The translations under genes were made by a program, and so were the position numbers. 64,000 bases of DNA, taken from an uncultured Fluviicola sp. (GTDB lineage Bacteria; Bacteroidota; Bacteroidia; Flavobacteriales_D; Crocinitomicaceae). Shown here one piece after another: positions 35,511 through 44,269 of the stretch (within the stretch, counting starts at the first letter, position 1; each line of letters starts with the position of its first letter). Under the pieces are notes generated by a model that did no database searches, was not told where the DNA came from, and was given only the letters and a program-made list of their open reading frames with translations. The DNA lies in contig NZ_CABHOL010000050.1 in the NCBI RefSeq assembly GCF_902168135.1, forward strand, positions 1 through 64,000, given 5' to 3'.

Positions 35511-35585
35511 AATGGAGTTCGGACAGGCGTCCAAACTCCATTCACTAATCAACCTAACCTAACCACCTAAATCATTACAAAGATA
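35511..35585 (-). ncRNA. candidate small RNA or 3'-UTR element between dsbD and recG
   Basis: On the minus strand TATCTTTG (35585-35578) is a good -7 box. Downstream comes a short purine-rich tract with GGTGGTTAGGTTAGGTTG, then a hairpin AATGGAGTTTGGAC/GTCCGAACTCCATT (35542-35511). This would make a transcript of roughly 60 bases. It contains only a start-stop ORF (ATG ATT TAG). No -33 TTG is evident. The rest of the 266-base gap (35402-35667) is AT-rich and empty. Confidence 0.35.
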
Positions 35586-35667
35586 ATTCTATTTTGTAAT
35601 TGAGTAAAATATTTTTAGTTAAAATTATCTTAATACACAGTTTTTATGGATGAACGGTAAAAATGAA

Positions 35668-37749
35668 TTATTTTTTATACGTGTCCAATCCTTTTTCAAG
35701 CCATTTTTTAAATACTTCAGGACTTCCATGATTTTGATAATCGGCAGAACCGACCGGAATGTCTTTCCCTTCAGGTGTTTGAAGTACATAATAAGGCTGT
35801 GATGAAGTCTTATATTCTTCAATTTGTTTAGCCGTCCATTTATTTCCAATCGTAACTATTGAAAAATCCTGTCCGTTTACCTTGATCGTACGCTGTTCTT
35901 CTTTTGGTAATTCCGTGCGCTCGTCTACATATAAAGACACTATTACAACGTCATCGCGAAGGTGTTCAATGATTCCGGGCTGTCCCCAAACACTTTGTTC
36001 CATTTTACGACAGTTCACACATCCCCATCCGGTGAAATCGACAAAAAGCGGTTTGTTTACTTTCTTCGCGTAAGCCAAAGCTTTGTCATAATCGTTGAAA
36101 GCCATCAATCCTTTTGGTCCTTTGTGCATTCCGTCTACGTGAACTTCTGATGCGGAAATGGTACCTTCTCCACTTCCACCGACGCCATTAGGCGATTCGG
36201 CATAGAAGTCCGGAGGTAAGAATGCGTTGACTAATTTTAAAGGAGCTCCCCAAAGGCCCGGAATGAGATAGAAGGTGAAAGCAATAGTTAATGTTGCCAT
36301 CATGGTTCTTCCCACCGATAATTTTTCTACCGGGCTATCATGCGGTAATCGGACTTTTCCAAGTAAGTAAAGGGAAAGTGTTCCGAAAACTGCGATCCAA
36401 ATGGAAATAAAGACTTCCCGCTCCAAAAGATGCCACTGCATAGTAGTGTCTGCTGTGGACAAGAACTTGAAAGCAAATGCAATTTCCAAGAAACCTAAGA
36501 ATACTTTTACCACGTTTAACCAACCGCCTGAACTCGGCATAGAGTTTAGCCACGAAGGGAACATTGCGAATAACATAAATGGTAAAGCAAGTGCCAGTCC
36601 GAATGCAAACATTCCGACCATCAGGGCAGAATCTCCACCGCTTGATGAAATTCCTACCAATAAACTCCCTAAAATCGGTCCTGTACAAGAGAATGAAGCC
36701 AGTGATAATACCAATGCCATAAAGAAGATTCCTACTACACCTCCTTTGTCTGCTTTTTCATCAGCTTTATTGGTCCATTTTGCAGGTAATTGAATTTCAA
36801 ATGCACCTAAGAAAGATAACCCGAAAACAAAAAGCATTAAGAAGAAGAAAATGTTGAAATAGACGTTTGTAGACATTTCATTCAACAAGCTGGATGCTCT
36901 TGTAATTACAACAATACCACCAAGCAAAACATGTATGGCAATGATAGAACCTCCATAAATAAAAGCATTTCTTCTGCCTAAGGCCGGAGTTTTACTTCTT
37001 TTTGTAAAGAAACTTACCGTCATAGGAATCATTGGGAATACACAAGGCATGATGATTGCCGCAAATCCACCCAGGAAAGCCAGGAAAAAAGTTCCCCAAA
37101 GTGAACCTGACTTTTTCTTCTCTTTTTTCTGATGATCTTCGTTTTGAGCTTGCTTTGAATCTTTTTTAGAATCAGATACCTCCGTCTTTACAGATGAAGA
37201 AGTTGAAGAAGCGGTGTCTTTTGTCTCGGGATCACTGCTTACTGCTGTTTCTGAGGTTAGTGCATCAGCATTTGGATTCCCCTTCACGTTGATCGTTCCT
37301 GATGATTGGTATGGGGGAAGGCATGCAGCATTGATTTCACAAGTTTGGAAATCGTATTTAAAAGTGATTTTAAAATCTTTTTTAGATAGAATCTTTATTT
37401 TCTGTTTAAAAACAGCTTTTCCTACGTGAAAGACGAGTGTTTCATCCAGAATCTTATCATATTCACTGTGAGGCTTGGATTCGGTCATTTTTCCAACCAA
37501 CTCAAAATCTTTTGATTTGACCAACTCTACAGTTGTAGGCCAATTCATAGAGCCTTTTGGGAGTACCATAGGGTTAATTTCCCAATTTGGTATAATGGAT
37601 GCTTCGATGATTACTGTTGCATAATCGTCTTTTTGTTCAACTCTACCACTCCATTTTACTTTGTCTTCAGGATTTGGAACCTGAGCACTTACTTGTAATG
37701 AGGTGAATAAACCAACTAAAAGGATTAAACTTTTAAATAAGTATTTCAT
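35668..37749 (-). CDS. dsbD: thiol:disulfide interchange protein DsbD
   Basis: 693 aa. A signal peptide (LFKSLILLVGLFTSLQVSA) and an N-terminal periplasmic DsbD alpha-type domain come first, with Cys pair context CEINAACLPPY. A Ser/Lys-rich linker near residues 175-225 is followed by eight or so membrane helices (CcdA-like part: GGFAAIIMPCVFPMIPMTV and LASFSCTGPILGSLL, each with the expected Cys). The C-terminal thioredoxin domain has FVDFTGWGCVNCRKME (CVNC). DsbD carries electrons from cytoplasmic thioredoxin to periplasmic disulfide isomerases and cytochrome c maturation. The next gene upstream encodes an isolated copy of the alpha-type domain. Confidence 0.92.
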   Translation of the reverse strand: MKYLFKSLILLVGLFTSLQVSAQVPNPEDKVKWSGRVEQKDDYATVIIEASIIPNWEINPMVLPKGSMNWPTTVELVKSKDFELVGKMTESKPHSEYDKILDETLVFHVGKAVFKQKIKILSKKDFKITFKYDFQTCEINAACLPPYQSSGTINVKGNPNADALTSETAVSSDPETKDTASSTSSSVKTEVSDSKKDSKQAQNEDHQKKEKKKSGSLWGTFFLAFLGGFAAIIMPCVFPMIPMTVSFFTKRSKTPALGRRNAFIYGGSIIAIHVLLGGIVVITRASSLLNEMSTNVYFNIFFFLMLFVFGLSFLGAFEIQLPAKWTNKADEKADKGGVVGIFFMALVLSLASFSCTGPILGSLLVGISSSGGDSALMVGMFAFGLALALPFMLFAMFPSWLNSMPSSGGWLNVVKVFLGFLEIAFAFKFLSTADTTMQWHLLEREVFISIWIAVFGTLSLYLLGKVRLPHDSPVEKLSVGRTMMATLTIAFTFYLIPGLWGAPLKLVNAFLPPDFYAESPNGVGGSGEGTISASEVHVDGMHKGPKGLMAFNDYDKALAYAKKVNKPLFVDFTGWGCVNCRKMEQSVWGQPGIIEHLRDDVVIVSLYVDERTELPKEEQRTIKVNGQDFSIVTIGNKWTAKQIEEYKTSSQPYYVLQTPEGKDIPVGSADYQNHGSPEVFKKWLEKGLDTYKK

Positions 37750-37764
37750 AAAGTTTGTTGTGTA

Positions 37765-38199
37765 TTATGGAATTGTTATGGAAAAATCAACATCAACAGG
37801 AGGGAGGCACATCACTTCGTTGCAGACCATGAAGGTTACATAACCTGTGATCATATCACCTGATTTTGCTTTGGCTACTTTGCGGGTGAAAGTAACTTCT
37901 GATTTGAAAAAGTCAAGTGCAGCCTCGAAATTCTCATCGTACTCGTGAATGGCTTTGGGTTCCGTGACCTCTCCTTCAAATTTGATATTCGGGTTTTCCG
38001 TAAACGTAAAACTGGTCGGGACCGGGCCGATAGTATTGTTAATATGCTGGCTGTATAAATGCCAGCCTTCGGAAATGATCGCTTTGAATTGGATTTCTTT
38101 GGTGCTCGTATTGTAAGAAAAGTCCCATTTTACTCTGTCCTGAGCAAAAAGACTGGTTCCGATCCATAAAAATGAGCATAAAAAAAGCAGTTTACGCAT
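37765..38199 (-). CDS. stand-alone DsbD N-terminal-type domain protein
   Basis: 144 aa. A signal peptide (MRKLLFLCSFLWIGTSLFA) is followed by a single immunoglobulin-like domain like the DsbD alpha domain: RVKWDFSYNTSTKEIQFKA, EGWHLYSQ and the Cys pair in MVCNEVMCLPP. It lies 15 bases upstream of dsbD on the same strand, so the two are co-transcribed. It probably exchanges electrons with DsbD or protects a client in the periplasm. Its similarity to the N-terminal domain of its neighbour suggests a gene duplication. Confidence 0.85.
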   Translation of the reverse strand: MRKLLFLCSFLWIGTSLFAQDRVKWDFSYNTSTKEIQFKAIISEGWHLYSQHINNTIGPVPTSFTFTENPNIKFEGEVTEPKAIHEYDENFEAALDFFKSEVTFTRKVAKAKSGDMITGYVTFMVCNEVMCLPPVDVDFSITIP

Positions 38200-38278
38200 G
38201 GGGCTTTAGTTTGTACTTCCAAAGCTACGAAACGAAAACTGCTTGGCAATAATGAGTTTAACTAACTTTCTTGAAAAG

Positions 38279-38548
38279 CTAAAACTTTAATTCTACAATG
38301 TGATCAATGGGAATCCACATTCCGCCTTTCAGGCAGATGTATTTTTGTCCGGTGGCCCAAATGGTTGTGTTGACCCTTTTTAGTCCCTCGTCGTCGTGAA
38401 AAATGATGCCAACCTTGTGGTGGTACCCGTTCCCTAATCGGGTTGCTTCCTCTAATTTGGCACGAATATCTGATTGCTGTTCAAATTCAATCGGATGTTT
38501 AAAAGACAAATCTTTCACGATTTCTTTTTCGACTGTAACTGGTTCCAT
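38279..38548 (-). CDS. conserved-looking small cytoplasmic protein
   Basis: 89 aa, no signal peptide or membrane segment. The C-terminal half has alternating strands (KVGIIFHDDEGLKRVNTTIWATGQKYICLKGGMWIPIDHIVELKF), reminiscent of short SH3-like beta barrels that end in VxxIxxIxx. The N-terminal half is helical and charged. It lies between dsbD and tilS with its own spacing. I know no function for it. Confidence 0.7.
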   Translation of the reverse strand: MEPVTVEKEIVKDLSFKHPIEFEQQSDIRAKLEEATRLGNGYHHKVGIIFHDDEGLKRVNTTIWATGQKYICLKGGMWIPIDHIVELKF

Positions 38549-38627
38549 TTTGCGGGGTTTTAAGAGTGTACAAATCGAAATTTAATAAAAAAATAATTTC
38601 AAAATCACATTTCGTGAAAAAAAAGTA

Positions 38628-39875
38628 TTAATGATTTTCTGAGGCCTTGTAGAGCTTGATTATCAGACGGGTAGAAGAGGGTGCGAGGTGTTTTTTTGAA
38701 ACTGCTACACCGGGTATCCAAATGGTCTCTTTTCCGCTTTTAAATACCGGATAGGAATCTCTCCATTGTTCCGGAATACCTGCATCCTTCAATAATTTGA
38801 ATACTTTGGTTTTTCCTTTTACGCCAGGACGCTGAATGGTGTCTGAAGCGTCTGCAAAGCTTTGGGTGAGTGGAATACTCATGCTTGCGGGATCCAGGTA
38901 AACTTCCCATTTTGAAAACGATTTAGGTAAGAATTCAACCTCTTCAATCTTGAACTCCCATTGACTAATTTCTGTAAAATTGGAGTTCCAGGAAAATCCA
39001 TCTTTAGTTCTAAACAAGGAACTCTTATCGATTTTAGCACTGAGTTTGGCATTGCTTAATCCTTGGATACGATCAATCATCCAAATCGGCCATGAGAAAT
39101 AATGACAGCATGCGATGCGTTCTTCCATTGTCAGTTCAGACCATTCACTGAAAGGAATCTGAGCATTTCTCTCCCAGGACCGAAGTTTCGATTTTAAAGA
39201 ATCCTGAACAGCCTGCTGGGTTTCGCGAAATGCAGTTTGAATAAGTTGAATGGAATGGTTCAATCCCGGATTGGTTTCCAGTAACTGTGGAATAATGATA
39301 TTCCTGAATTGGTTTCGCTTGTAGTTATTTTCTTCGTTGCTTGCATCTTCCCGCCATTGGATGTTATTTTCGAGAGCATAGTTTCTTAAGTCCTCTTTGG
39401 AAAGCCCTAAGAAGGGCCGGATGATTCCATTTCGTTCGGTGTGCATTCCACCAAGCCCGAAAATACCTGAGCCGCGCATTAACTGCAGGAAGAAGGTTTC
39501 TACCTGGTCGTCTGAATGATGTGCAAGTAAAACCCGGTTTTCAGGTAATTTTTGAATGAATTCCCGGAACAGTTCGTGGCGGAATTTTCGTGCAGCTTCC
39601 TGCAGGTTGATGCCTTTTCCTTTGGTTAATTCTTTCGGACAGCGAACCACCTCCATTTCCAGTTTGTGTTTTTGTGCCAGGCTGCGAACAAACGCCTCGT
39701 CCTTGTCACTTTCCTCACCTCGCAGCTGGTAATTGATATGAAGGACCATGGGTTCGAATCCCAGCGGGATCAGTGCTTCCAGTAAAACCGTCGAATCAAG
39801 CCCGCCCGAACAAGCCACGCACAGGTTAAACTTTTGCAGGTCTAACTTTGAAAGTGCTTCTTTTACCACTGACAT
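38628..39875 (-). CDS. tilS: tRNA(Ile)-lysidine synthase
   Basis: 415 aa. The PP-loop CVACSGGLDSTVLLEAL marks the N-type ATP pyrophosphatase family. Downstream motifs are HHSDDQVETFFLQLMRGSGIFGLGGM and REDASNEENNYKRNQFRN, both typical of TilS. A C-terminal domain with KVFKLLKDAGIPEQWRD and WIPGVAVSKKH completes the two-domain TilS. It converts C34 of tRNA-Ile(CAU) to lysidine, giving correct AUA decoding; it is essential in most bacteria. The start overlaps pabB by 13 bases. Confidence 0.95.
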   Translation of the reverse strand: MSVVKEALSKLDLQKFNLCVACSGGLDSTVLLEALIPLGFEPMVLHINYQLRGEESDKDEAFVRSLAQKHKLEMEVVRCPKELTKGKGINLQEAARKFRHELFREFIQKLPENRVLLAHHSDDQVETFFLQLMRGSGIFGLGGMHTERNGIIRPFLGLSKEDLRNYALENNIQWREDASNEENNYKRNQFRNIIIPQLLETNPGLNHSIQLIQTAFRETQQAVQDSLKSKLRSWERNAQIPFSEWSELTMEERIACCHYFSWPIWMIDRIQGLSNAKLSAKIDKSSLFRTKDGFSWNSNFTEISQWEFKIEEVEFLPKSFSKWEVYLDPASMSIPLTQSFADASDTIQRPGVKGKTKVFKLLKDAGIPEQWRDSYPVFKSGKETIWIPGVAVSKKHLAPSSTRLIIKLYKASENH

Positions 39876-41047
39876 GTTCCGAAAAGTGAGAGGATTTTAC
39901 CGACTTTAACCCTGCATTCTTCGTATTCGGCTTCTGCGTCCGAAAGCGTGGTGATTGCTCCGCCGACTCCGCAGGATAGTTTCTTTGTCCGGGTATCATA
40001 AAATAAGGTACGGATCAGAACATTCAGGTCGAAATCTGAATTGGGATAAATCACACCAAAGGAGCCTGAGTAAAATTCCCTGGAGAACCCTTCGTATTTT
40101 TCGGCCAGTTCTACCGCGGATTTTTTTGGTGCTCCTGTCATAGAGCCCATGGGGAAAGCCGCTTTCAGAATTTCCGAGAAAGTTGCAGTTTCCTTCAGTT
40201 CGCAGGAAATGGTAGAAATTAGTTGATGAACGGTGGGGAAAGAGTAGATCTCACACAACTCATCCACATGTACACTTCCTTTTGCTGCCACCCGCGACAA
40301 ATCGTTTCGCACCAGGTCTACGATCATGACATTTTCTGCGCGTTCTTTTTTGCTGGTCTGAAGGTTATTGCGGTTTTGCAGGTCCTCCAAATCAGTTAAA
40401 CCCCTTGGAGCCGTTCCTTTAATGGGCTGTGAAATGAGTTTTGTTCCTTTCTTTTGAATAAATCGTTCCGGGCTTGCTGAGGCGAGCATCCAATCTGTTG
40501 TTTCAACCAATCCTGCAAAAGGGGTTGGGTTTACTTCCCACATGCGCATGAAGAAGGGTTGAATGGATGTCAGTTCAATTTCTTGTGAATCGATCAGCTG
40601 ACAGAAGTTCAATTCGTAAATATCACCTAACTGAATGTGTTCCTTCAATTGGCGGATGCGTTCCAGGTAAGTTTTTTGATCGATCTTTGCCGACCACCGG
40701 ATGGAAGGTGCCGGTTCGTTTTTCCGGAAGAGGTCTTCTGCCAGTTGTAAATTGGTTTCGTCATTTTTTCCTTCCAAAGGATAAGCAGTTCCACCTTCAT
40801 ATAAATAAGTGCTTTCCGGGACCCAAACCCGCAGTAAAGGCAGTTGGTTCGGGGCGTGTGGAACGGAAAGGATGTCAAGTCCCAGCTGGTAGTTGATAAC
40901 CGTGAACAGGGTTTTGCCTTTGTGTTCGTCGAGAAAAGCGTTCAGTGCAGACCAGTTCAGGTCGGAATGTAGTAAAAACTCTGTTTCGCATCCGATCCCG
41001 ACGAGGAAGGAGTTTTCCTGATACCTGAAAAGTGCACGCTCAATCAT
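39863..41047 (-). CDS. pabB: aminodeoxychorismate synthase component I (PabB-type)
   Basis: 394 aa. The chorismate-binding domain is intact: DIYELNFCQ, FAGLVETTDWMLASASPERFI, the PIKGTAPRG segment (Lys side chain diagnostic of PabB versus Thr/other in TrpE), VDLVRNDLSRVA, PMGSMTGAPKKSAVE and DFDLNVLIRTLF. The N-terminal part is short. The enzyme converts chorismate plus ammonia to aminodeoxychorismate for folate. The glutamine amidotransferase partner (PabA) is not adjacent. It is followed by tilS with a 13-base overlap. Confidence 0.9.
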   Translation of the reverse strand: MIERALFRYQENSFLVGIGCETEFLLHSDLNWSALNAFLDEHKGKTLFTVINYQLGLDILSVPHAPNQLPLLRVWVPESTYLYEGGTAYPLEGKNDETNLQLAEDLFRKNEPAPSIRWSAKIDQKTYLERIRQLKEHIQLGDIYELNFCQLIDSQEIELTSIQPFFMRMWEVNPTPFAGLVETTDWMLASASPERFIQKKGTKLISQPIKGTAPRGLTDLEDLQNRNNLQTSKKERAENVMIVDLVRNDLSRVAAKGSVHVDELCEIYSFPTVHQLISTISCELKETATFSEILKAAFPMGSMTGAPKKSAVELAEKYEGFSREFYSGSFGVIYPNSDFDLNVLIRTLFYDTRTKKLSCGVGGAITTLSDAEAEYEECRVKVGKILSLFGTCQW

Positions 41048-41068
41048 TTAACAAAATTACGAATTACG

Positions 41069-41086
41069 TCCCGATAATTATCGGGA
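41069..41086. repeat. perfect 18-base palindrome in the pabB/acyltransferase spacer
   Basis: TCCCGATAATTATCGGGA. The 192-base divergent spacer (41048-41239) also holds scattered ATTCGTAATT words (near 41200-41235), similar to those at 26665-26710. No gene or clear promoter box is seen. Confidence 0.55.
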
Positions 41087-41239
41087 TACGAATGCCGAAT
41101 TATTGAATGTTTCTGGGTTGTCCATTTGCTGGCTATGCCTAATTGATTCTGGAGAATTTATTGATTTAGGTCTAATTTCACATCTTTTAAGAGCGAATCA
41201 TCCATTCGTAATTAGGCATTCGGAATTCGTAATTATGAA

Positions 41240-42583
41240 ATGATTAATTTCGTTCAAAACCCACTCATGTTATACCGAATCTTAAAAGCGATCATTTCAT
41301 TTGGAATCAGGCATTACTACCGCGAAATCAAAGTTGTGAATAAAGAACTATTGGACAGGGAGAACGGTCCTTTGATCATTATCGCGAACCACCCGAATAC
41401 CCTGATGGATGCCTGGATGGTTGGTTTTGCCAACCGGAGACGTGTTCATTTTATGGCAAAAGCAACTTTTTTTAATTCTCCGTTCAAACGCAAATTATTG
41501 GGTGCACTGGGAATGATCCCGATCAACCGGAAATCGGACGGAGCTGTCTCAGGTGTTAATAACAAAGATTCGTTCGAGGCTTGTTACCAATTATTGGAAA
41601 GGGGCGATGTTTTGGTCATTTTTCCGGAAGGAACCAGTTTTCTGGAACGTAAACTCCGGGAGATCAAAACAGGTACTGCGCGCATTGCATTGGAGGTAGA
41701 ACGCAGGAACCTGGGAAAACTAGGATTGAAAGTTGTTCCGATCGGACTGAACTATGTTTCGGCGGATTCTTACCGCGGAAAAGTATTGGTACATGTGGGT
41801 AGACCTATCGAACTGGCCGACTTGTGGAAAGAGTATGAATCCAACCAGGCGCATGCGGCCAAGCTGCTTACGGAACGTTTCAGGGTTGAGTTGTCTCGTG
41901 TTTTTGTGAACATGGAGGATTCTGCACGTGAAGACCTGGTGGAGCAACTGGCAGATCTTTTCGTAACCAAGTACACGAAACAAACGGATGTTGCCGGTGA
42001 AATGAATTTCATGAAATCTGTCCAGGCGCGTTTGGAAGAATACAGTTTGACCAGTCCGTGGAAGTTGAATGAAATACAGACTGAAACGAGTAATGTATTT
42101 GCGTCACTACAGTTTTTGGGGATTAAACCAGATTTCCTGGACCGTCCGTACAGATCATCGTTGTTTTTGAGGCAGTTTATTCAGAGCTGGCTGTTTGTTA
42201 TTCTGACTGTTCCGGTCTTTCTCGTTGGGTTTATTCATCACGTGGTTCCGTATTGGCTGATCGGTTGGATTGTACCGAAAATGACCAAAGAAGTGGAGTA
42301 CCATGCGCCCTTGTCGATTTTGCTGGGATTGCTCCTTTACCCGTTAAATTATTTGGGATTTGGCCTGCTTGCACATTTTTGTCTGGATCTTTCCTGGCTG
42401 GAAACATTGCTTTATTTGGCGGTGCTTCCGTTATTCGGGACCTTTGCCCATTACTACATGCGCTACATGTCCCATTTGAATTCCAAGCAGCGTTTCGGTC
42501 GTTTTGCGCGAAGAAGGAGTGCTATTCTCCAAAATTTACGCGAACAGCGGGAACAGTTGAAAGACCTGATTTTTAGAGATTAA
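41240..42583 (+). CDS. 1-acylglycerol/glycerol-3-phosphate acyltransferase family protein
   Basis: 447 aa. The acyltransferase catalytic box is ANHPNTLMDAWM (a variant of NHxxxxD, residues about 49-60). The second box is VIFPEGTSFLERKLREIKTGTARIAL. The C-terminal third has two or more membrane helices (SWLFVILTVPVFLVGFIHHVV, ILLGLLLYPLNYLGFGLLAHF). This is the layout of PlsC-like acyltransferases with an extra membrane domain, common in this phylum. It acylates (lyso)phosphatidic acid or glycerol-3-phosphate in the inner membrane. The exact acceptor is unclear. Confidence 0.85.
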   Translation: MINFVQNPLMLYRILKAIISFGIRHYYREIKVVNKELLDRENGPLIIIANHPNTLMDAWMVGFANRRRVHFMAKATFFNSPFKRKLLGALGMIPINRKSDGAVSGVNNKDSFEACYQLLERGDVLVIFPEGTSFLERKLREIKTGTARIALEVERRNLGKLGLKVVPIGLNYVSADSYRGKVLVHVGRPIELADLWKEYESNQAHAAKLLTERFRVELSRVFVNMEDSAREDLVEQLADLFVTKYTKQTDVAGEMNFMKSVQARLEEYSLTSPWKLNEIQTETSNVFASLQFLGIKPDFLDRPYRSSLFLRQFIQSWLFVILTVPVFLVGFIHHVVPYWLIGWIVPKMTKEVEYHAPLSILLGLLLYPLNYLGFGLLAHFCLDLSWLETLLYLAVLPLFGTFAHYYMRYMSHLNSKQRFGRFARRRSAILQNLREQREQLKDLIFRD

Positions 42584-42648
42584 GCGAGTGTTAAATAGGT
42601 GTGAATGAAACCAAATTCATTTTTTTTACTTTTTTTTCGGGAAAATCC

Positions 42649-42678
42649 TTTGATAGAACGATGCATTTATTAATTTTG
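42649..42678 (+). promoter_or_regulatory. promoter of the tRNA-Ser gene
   Basis: TTTG at 42649-42652 and TAATTTTG at 42671-42678, 18 bases apart, near the Bacteroidota consensus TTG-N19-TAnnTTTG. Confidence 0.7.
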
Positions 42679-42723
42679 CGCCTGTCTTAGGGAGACCTCA
42701 GACGCGTTCTTTGTAAGAATATT

Positions 42724-42810
42724 GGAGGGATGGGTGAGAGGCTGAAACCACCAGTTTGCTAAACTGACGTACGGGTAACTGTACCGCGGGTTCGAATCCC
42801 GCTCTCTCCG
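42724..42810 (+). tRNA. tRNA-Ser (anticodon GCT)
   Basis: 87 bases with the long variable arm of type II tRNAs. The acceptor arms GGAGGGA and TCTCTCC pair, the T-arm is GCGGGTTCGAATCCCGC, and the anticodon loop contains GCT. No CCA is encoded. Confidence 0.95.
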
Positions 42811-42830
42811 CAAAATTTTTCTCAAAGGGC

Positions 42831-42860
42831 TTGCAGAAGTGAAATAAGTAACTATCTTTG
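42831..42860 (+). promoter_or_regulatory. promoter of the tRNA-Pro gene
   Basis: TTG at 42831-42833, spacer of exactly 19, TATCTTTG at 42853-42860: the full Bacteroidota consensus. The predicted start is about 60 bases before the tRNA. Confidence 0.8.
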
Positions 42861-42926
42861 CACCCTCAAAACAGAGAAAACACAGCTTCAAAAACGATTG
42901 AAGTAACTTGAAATAAAAGCCTAGTT

Positions 42927-43001
42927 CGGGGCGTAGCGTAGTCCGGTCATCGCGCCTGGTTTGGGACCAGGAGGTCGCAGGTTCGAATCCTGCCGCCCCG
43001 A
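42927..43001 (+). tRNA. tRNA-Pro (anticodon TGG)
   Basis: 75 bases. The acceptor CGGGGCG pairs with CGCCCCG, the anticodon stem CCTGG/CCAGG encloses TGG, and the T-arm is GCAGGTTCGAATCCTGC. Confidence 0.96.
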
Positions 43002-43007
43002 CACAAG

Positions 43008-43036
43008 AAAAGGGGATGAGCAATCATCCCCTTTTT
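43008..43036 (+). terminator. intrinsic terminator after tRNA-Pro
   Basis: AAAAGGGGATGA, loop GCAA, TCATCCCCTTTT, then T residues. Confidence 0.93.
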
Positions 43037-43065
43037 TGTTTTAGAAATTTAGGTATTGCACTGCG

Positions 43066-43083
43066 CTAACGCTTGTGCGTTAG
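43066..43083. other. small palindromic hairpin between tRNA-Pro and tRNA-Arg
   Basis: CTAACGC and GCGTTAG flank TTGT. It may be a processing hairpin. The GTTAG word resembles integron core sites, but nothing else supports that here. Confidence 0.4.
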
Positions 43084-43103
43084 TTCAAAGCAGCGCTTTC
43101 AAC

Positions 43104-43177
43104 GGTCCCATAGCTCAGCTGGATAGAGCAACTGCCTTCTAAGCAGTAGGTCTTTGGTTCGAATCCAAATGGGATCA
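43104..43177 (+). tRNA. tRNA-Arg (anticodon TCT)
   Basis: 74 bases. The acceptor GGTCCCA pairs with TGGGATC, the anticodon stem ACTGC/GCAGT encloses TCT, and the T-arm is TTTGGTTCGAATCCAAA. Degenerate copies of its 3' end and of the flank beyond recur downstream. Confidence 0.95.
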
Positions 43178-43184
43178 CAAAAAG

Positions 43185-43216
43185 AAAAAGCATCGCGAAA
43201 GTGATGCTTTTTCTTT
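43185..43216 (+). terminator. intrinsic terminator after tRNA-Arg
   Basis: AAAAAGCATC, loop, GATGCTTTTT, then CTTTT. Close relatives occur at 45917-45945 and 54269-54300. Confidence 0.92.
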
Positions 43217-43270
43217 TCAGGGACGAGTGTGAGAATTGAGTGTGGGATTCGTGTTCGAAGCTGAGATCAA

Positions 43271-43300
43271 CTTCCTCCTTTGAAGGAGGACCGAGGAGGA
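43271..43300. repeat. REP-like palindromic element, short copy 2
   Basis: CTTCCTCCTTTGAAGGAGG followed by ACCGAGGAGGA: the arms of the element at 32856-32925 without its core. Confidence 0.6.
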
Positions 43301-43364
43301 TGGCGATACGAAAATCTCCCGAAAACCATCGGTTTAATTCATTTTTCCAAATCTTCAACGCGGT

Positions 43365-43545
43365 TCGAATCCTATTGGCTTTCAGGTAAACTTTCCCGGA
43401 ATTTTTAAACAGTGAGTTGGTTTTCAGAATTATTGATTAGTATTGAAGCAATAACGTAACGAAGGCTATTCGCAAAAACATCTGAAATTCAGTATAAAAT
43501 CCGATTTTAATTAGTTGTAAGTAGTTGGAGTTGCGCATATAAGTA
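43365..43545. repeat. spacer repeat (B-flank), copy 1
   Basis: It starts with the tRNA-like GGTTCGAATCC, then TTGGCTTTCAGG, then TTTTCAGAATTATTGATTAG and TATTGAAGCAATAACGTAAC, then TATAAAATCCG and AGTTGTAAGTAGTTGGAGTTGC. Diverged copies precede the genes at 44693, 46377 and 54505. It holds no gene. Confidence 0.7.
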
Positions 43546-43575
43546 AGTTAGGTGCAATTTGAAAAATACAACCGC

Positions 43576-44262
43576 ATGGAAATAAATGAAACTTTAGTTG
43601 AAAAAATAATAGAATTCCTTAAAGAAATTGAGATTGAGTATCAGAAAGTCCAAGGGCTTATTTTAACTGAAGATGACCTTAAGTGTCTCTTATTTTCAAA
43701 ACTATATGGACATCTTCATACTGCAAATACAATTGATACTGGAGTATCAGCTTCAGCAATTCATTCTGAAGTAAAATTCTATGATGAAGAAGGTTTATTA
43801 ACCCTTATACCTGACTTATGCATTGTTGAGCCAAGACATATTAGTATTTTTCATTCAGTTGAATTTAAAATAAAAAGAAGTCACTTAACCTATGAATACA
43901 AAAAACTGCCACGCAAAAGTGTTGAAATTGGGGGTAACACCATTATCATAGAACTTAAATTTTGCAGAGACAAGAATGGAATTAACGAAGCTGACATTGA
44001 TACTTACAATAATGATATATTGAAAATAAAAAAGTTACAAGAAATAGTACAAAGAAGAAGCTCTGGAAACGACAAAATGTTTGGCATATTTGCGGTATTC
44101 AACAAAACCAATGGAGGAGTCGAATTAGTTAAGCCTATTATGGAAGCAGAAAATCCTAGAATAATAACTTTTTACGGGACAGGACTTGTTGATTTCAGCC
44201 AAGAACACCGATTTCCAAATAATGAAGATGGTTATTTGACTCAACGACATGCTTGGTGCTAA
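43576..44262 (+). CDS. PD-(D/E)XK nuclease-like cassette protein
   Basis: 228 aa from the ATG at 43576 (MEINETLVEK). A GTG start at 43552 lies on the cassette boundary and is less likely. The restriction-endonuclease-like core is visible: LTLIPDLCIV (Asp80), then IIIELKFC (Glu126-x-Lys128), with an upstream helix carrying Glu and a downstream helix rich in Lys. This is the metal-dependent nuclease pattern. The target and partners are unknown. The gene is alone in its cassette, has no helicase or methylase neighbour, and is compositionally unlike the core genome. Confidence 0.7.
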   Translation: MEINETLVEKIIEFLKEIEIEYQKVQGLILTEDDLKCLLFSKLYGHLHTANTIDTGVSASAIHSEVKFYDEEGLLTLIPDLCIVEPRHISIFHSVEFKIKRSHLTYEYKKLPRKSVEIGGNTIIIELKFCRDKNGINEADIDTYNNDILKIKKLQEIVQRRSSGNDKMFGIFAVFNKTNGGVELVKPIMEAENPRIITFYGTGLVDFSQEHRFPNNEDGYLTQRHAWC

Positions 44263-44269
44263 AATAAAC

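Noticed and set aside
43066..43083. attC core site formed by CTAACGC...GCGTTAG
   Set aside because: It is a simple 18-base hairpin between two tRNA genes without a bounded cassette; more likely a processing hairpin.
42670..43358. Minus-strand ORFs over the tRNA genes with strings such as VGAAGFEPATSWS and RERDSNPRYSY
   Set aside because: These are the well-known false translations of the antisense strand of tRNA genes; no real protein.
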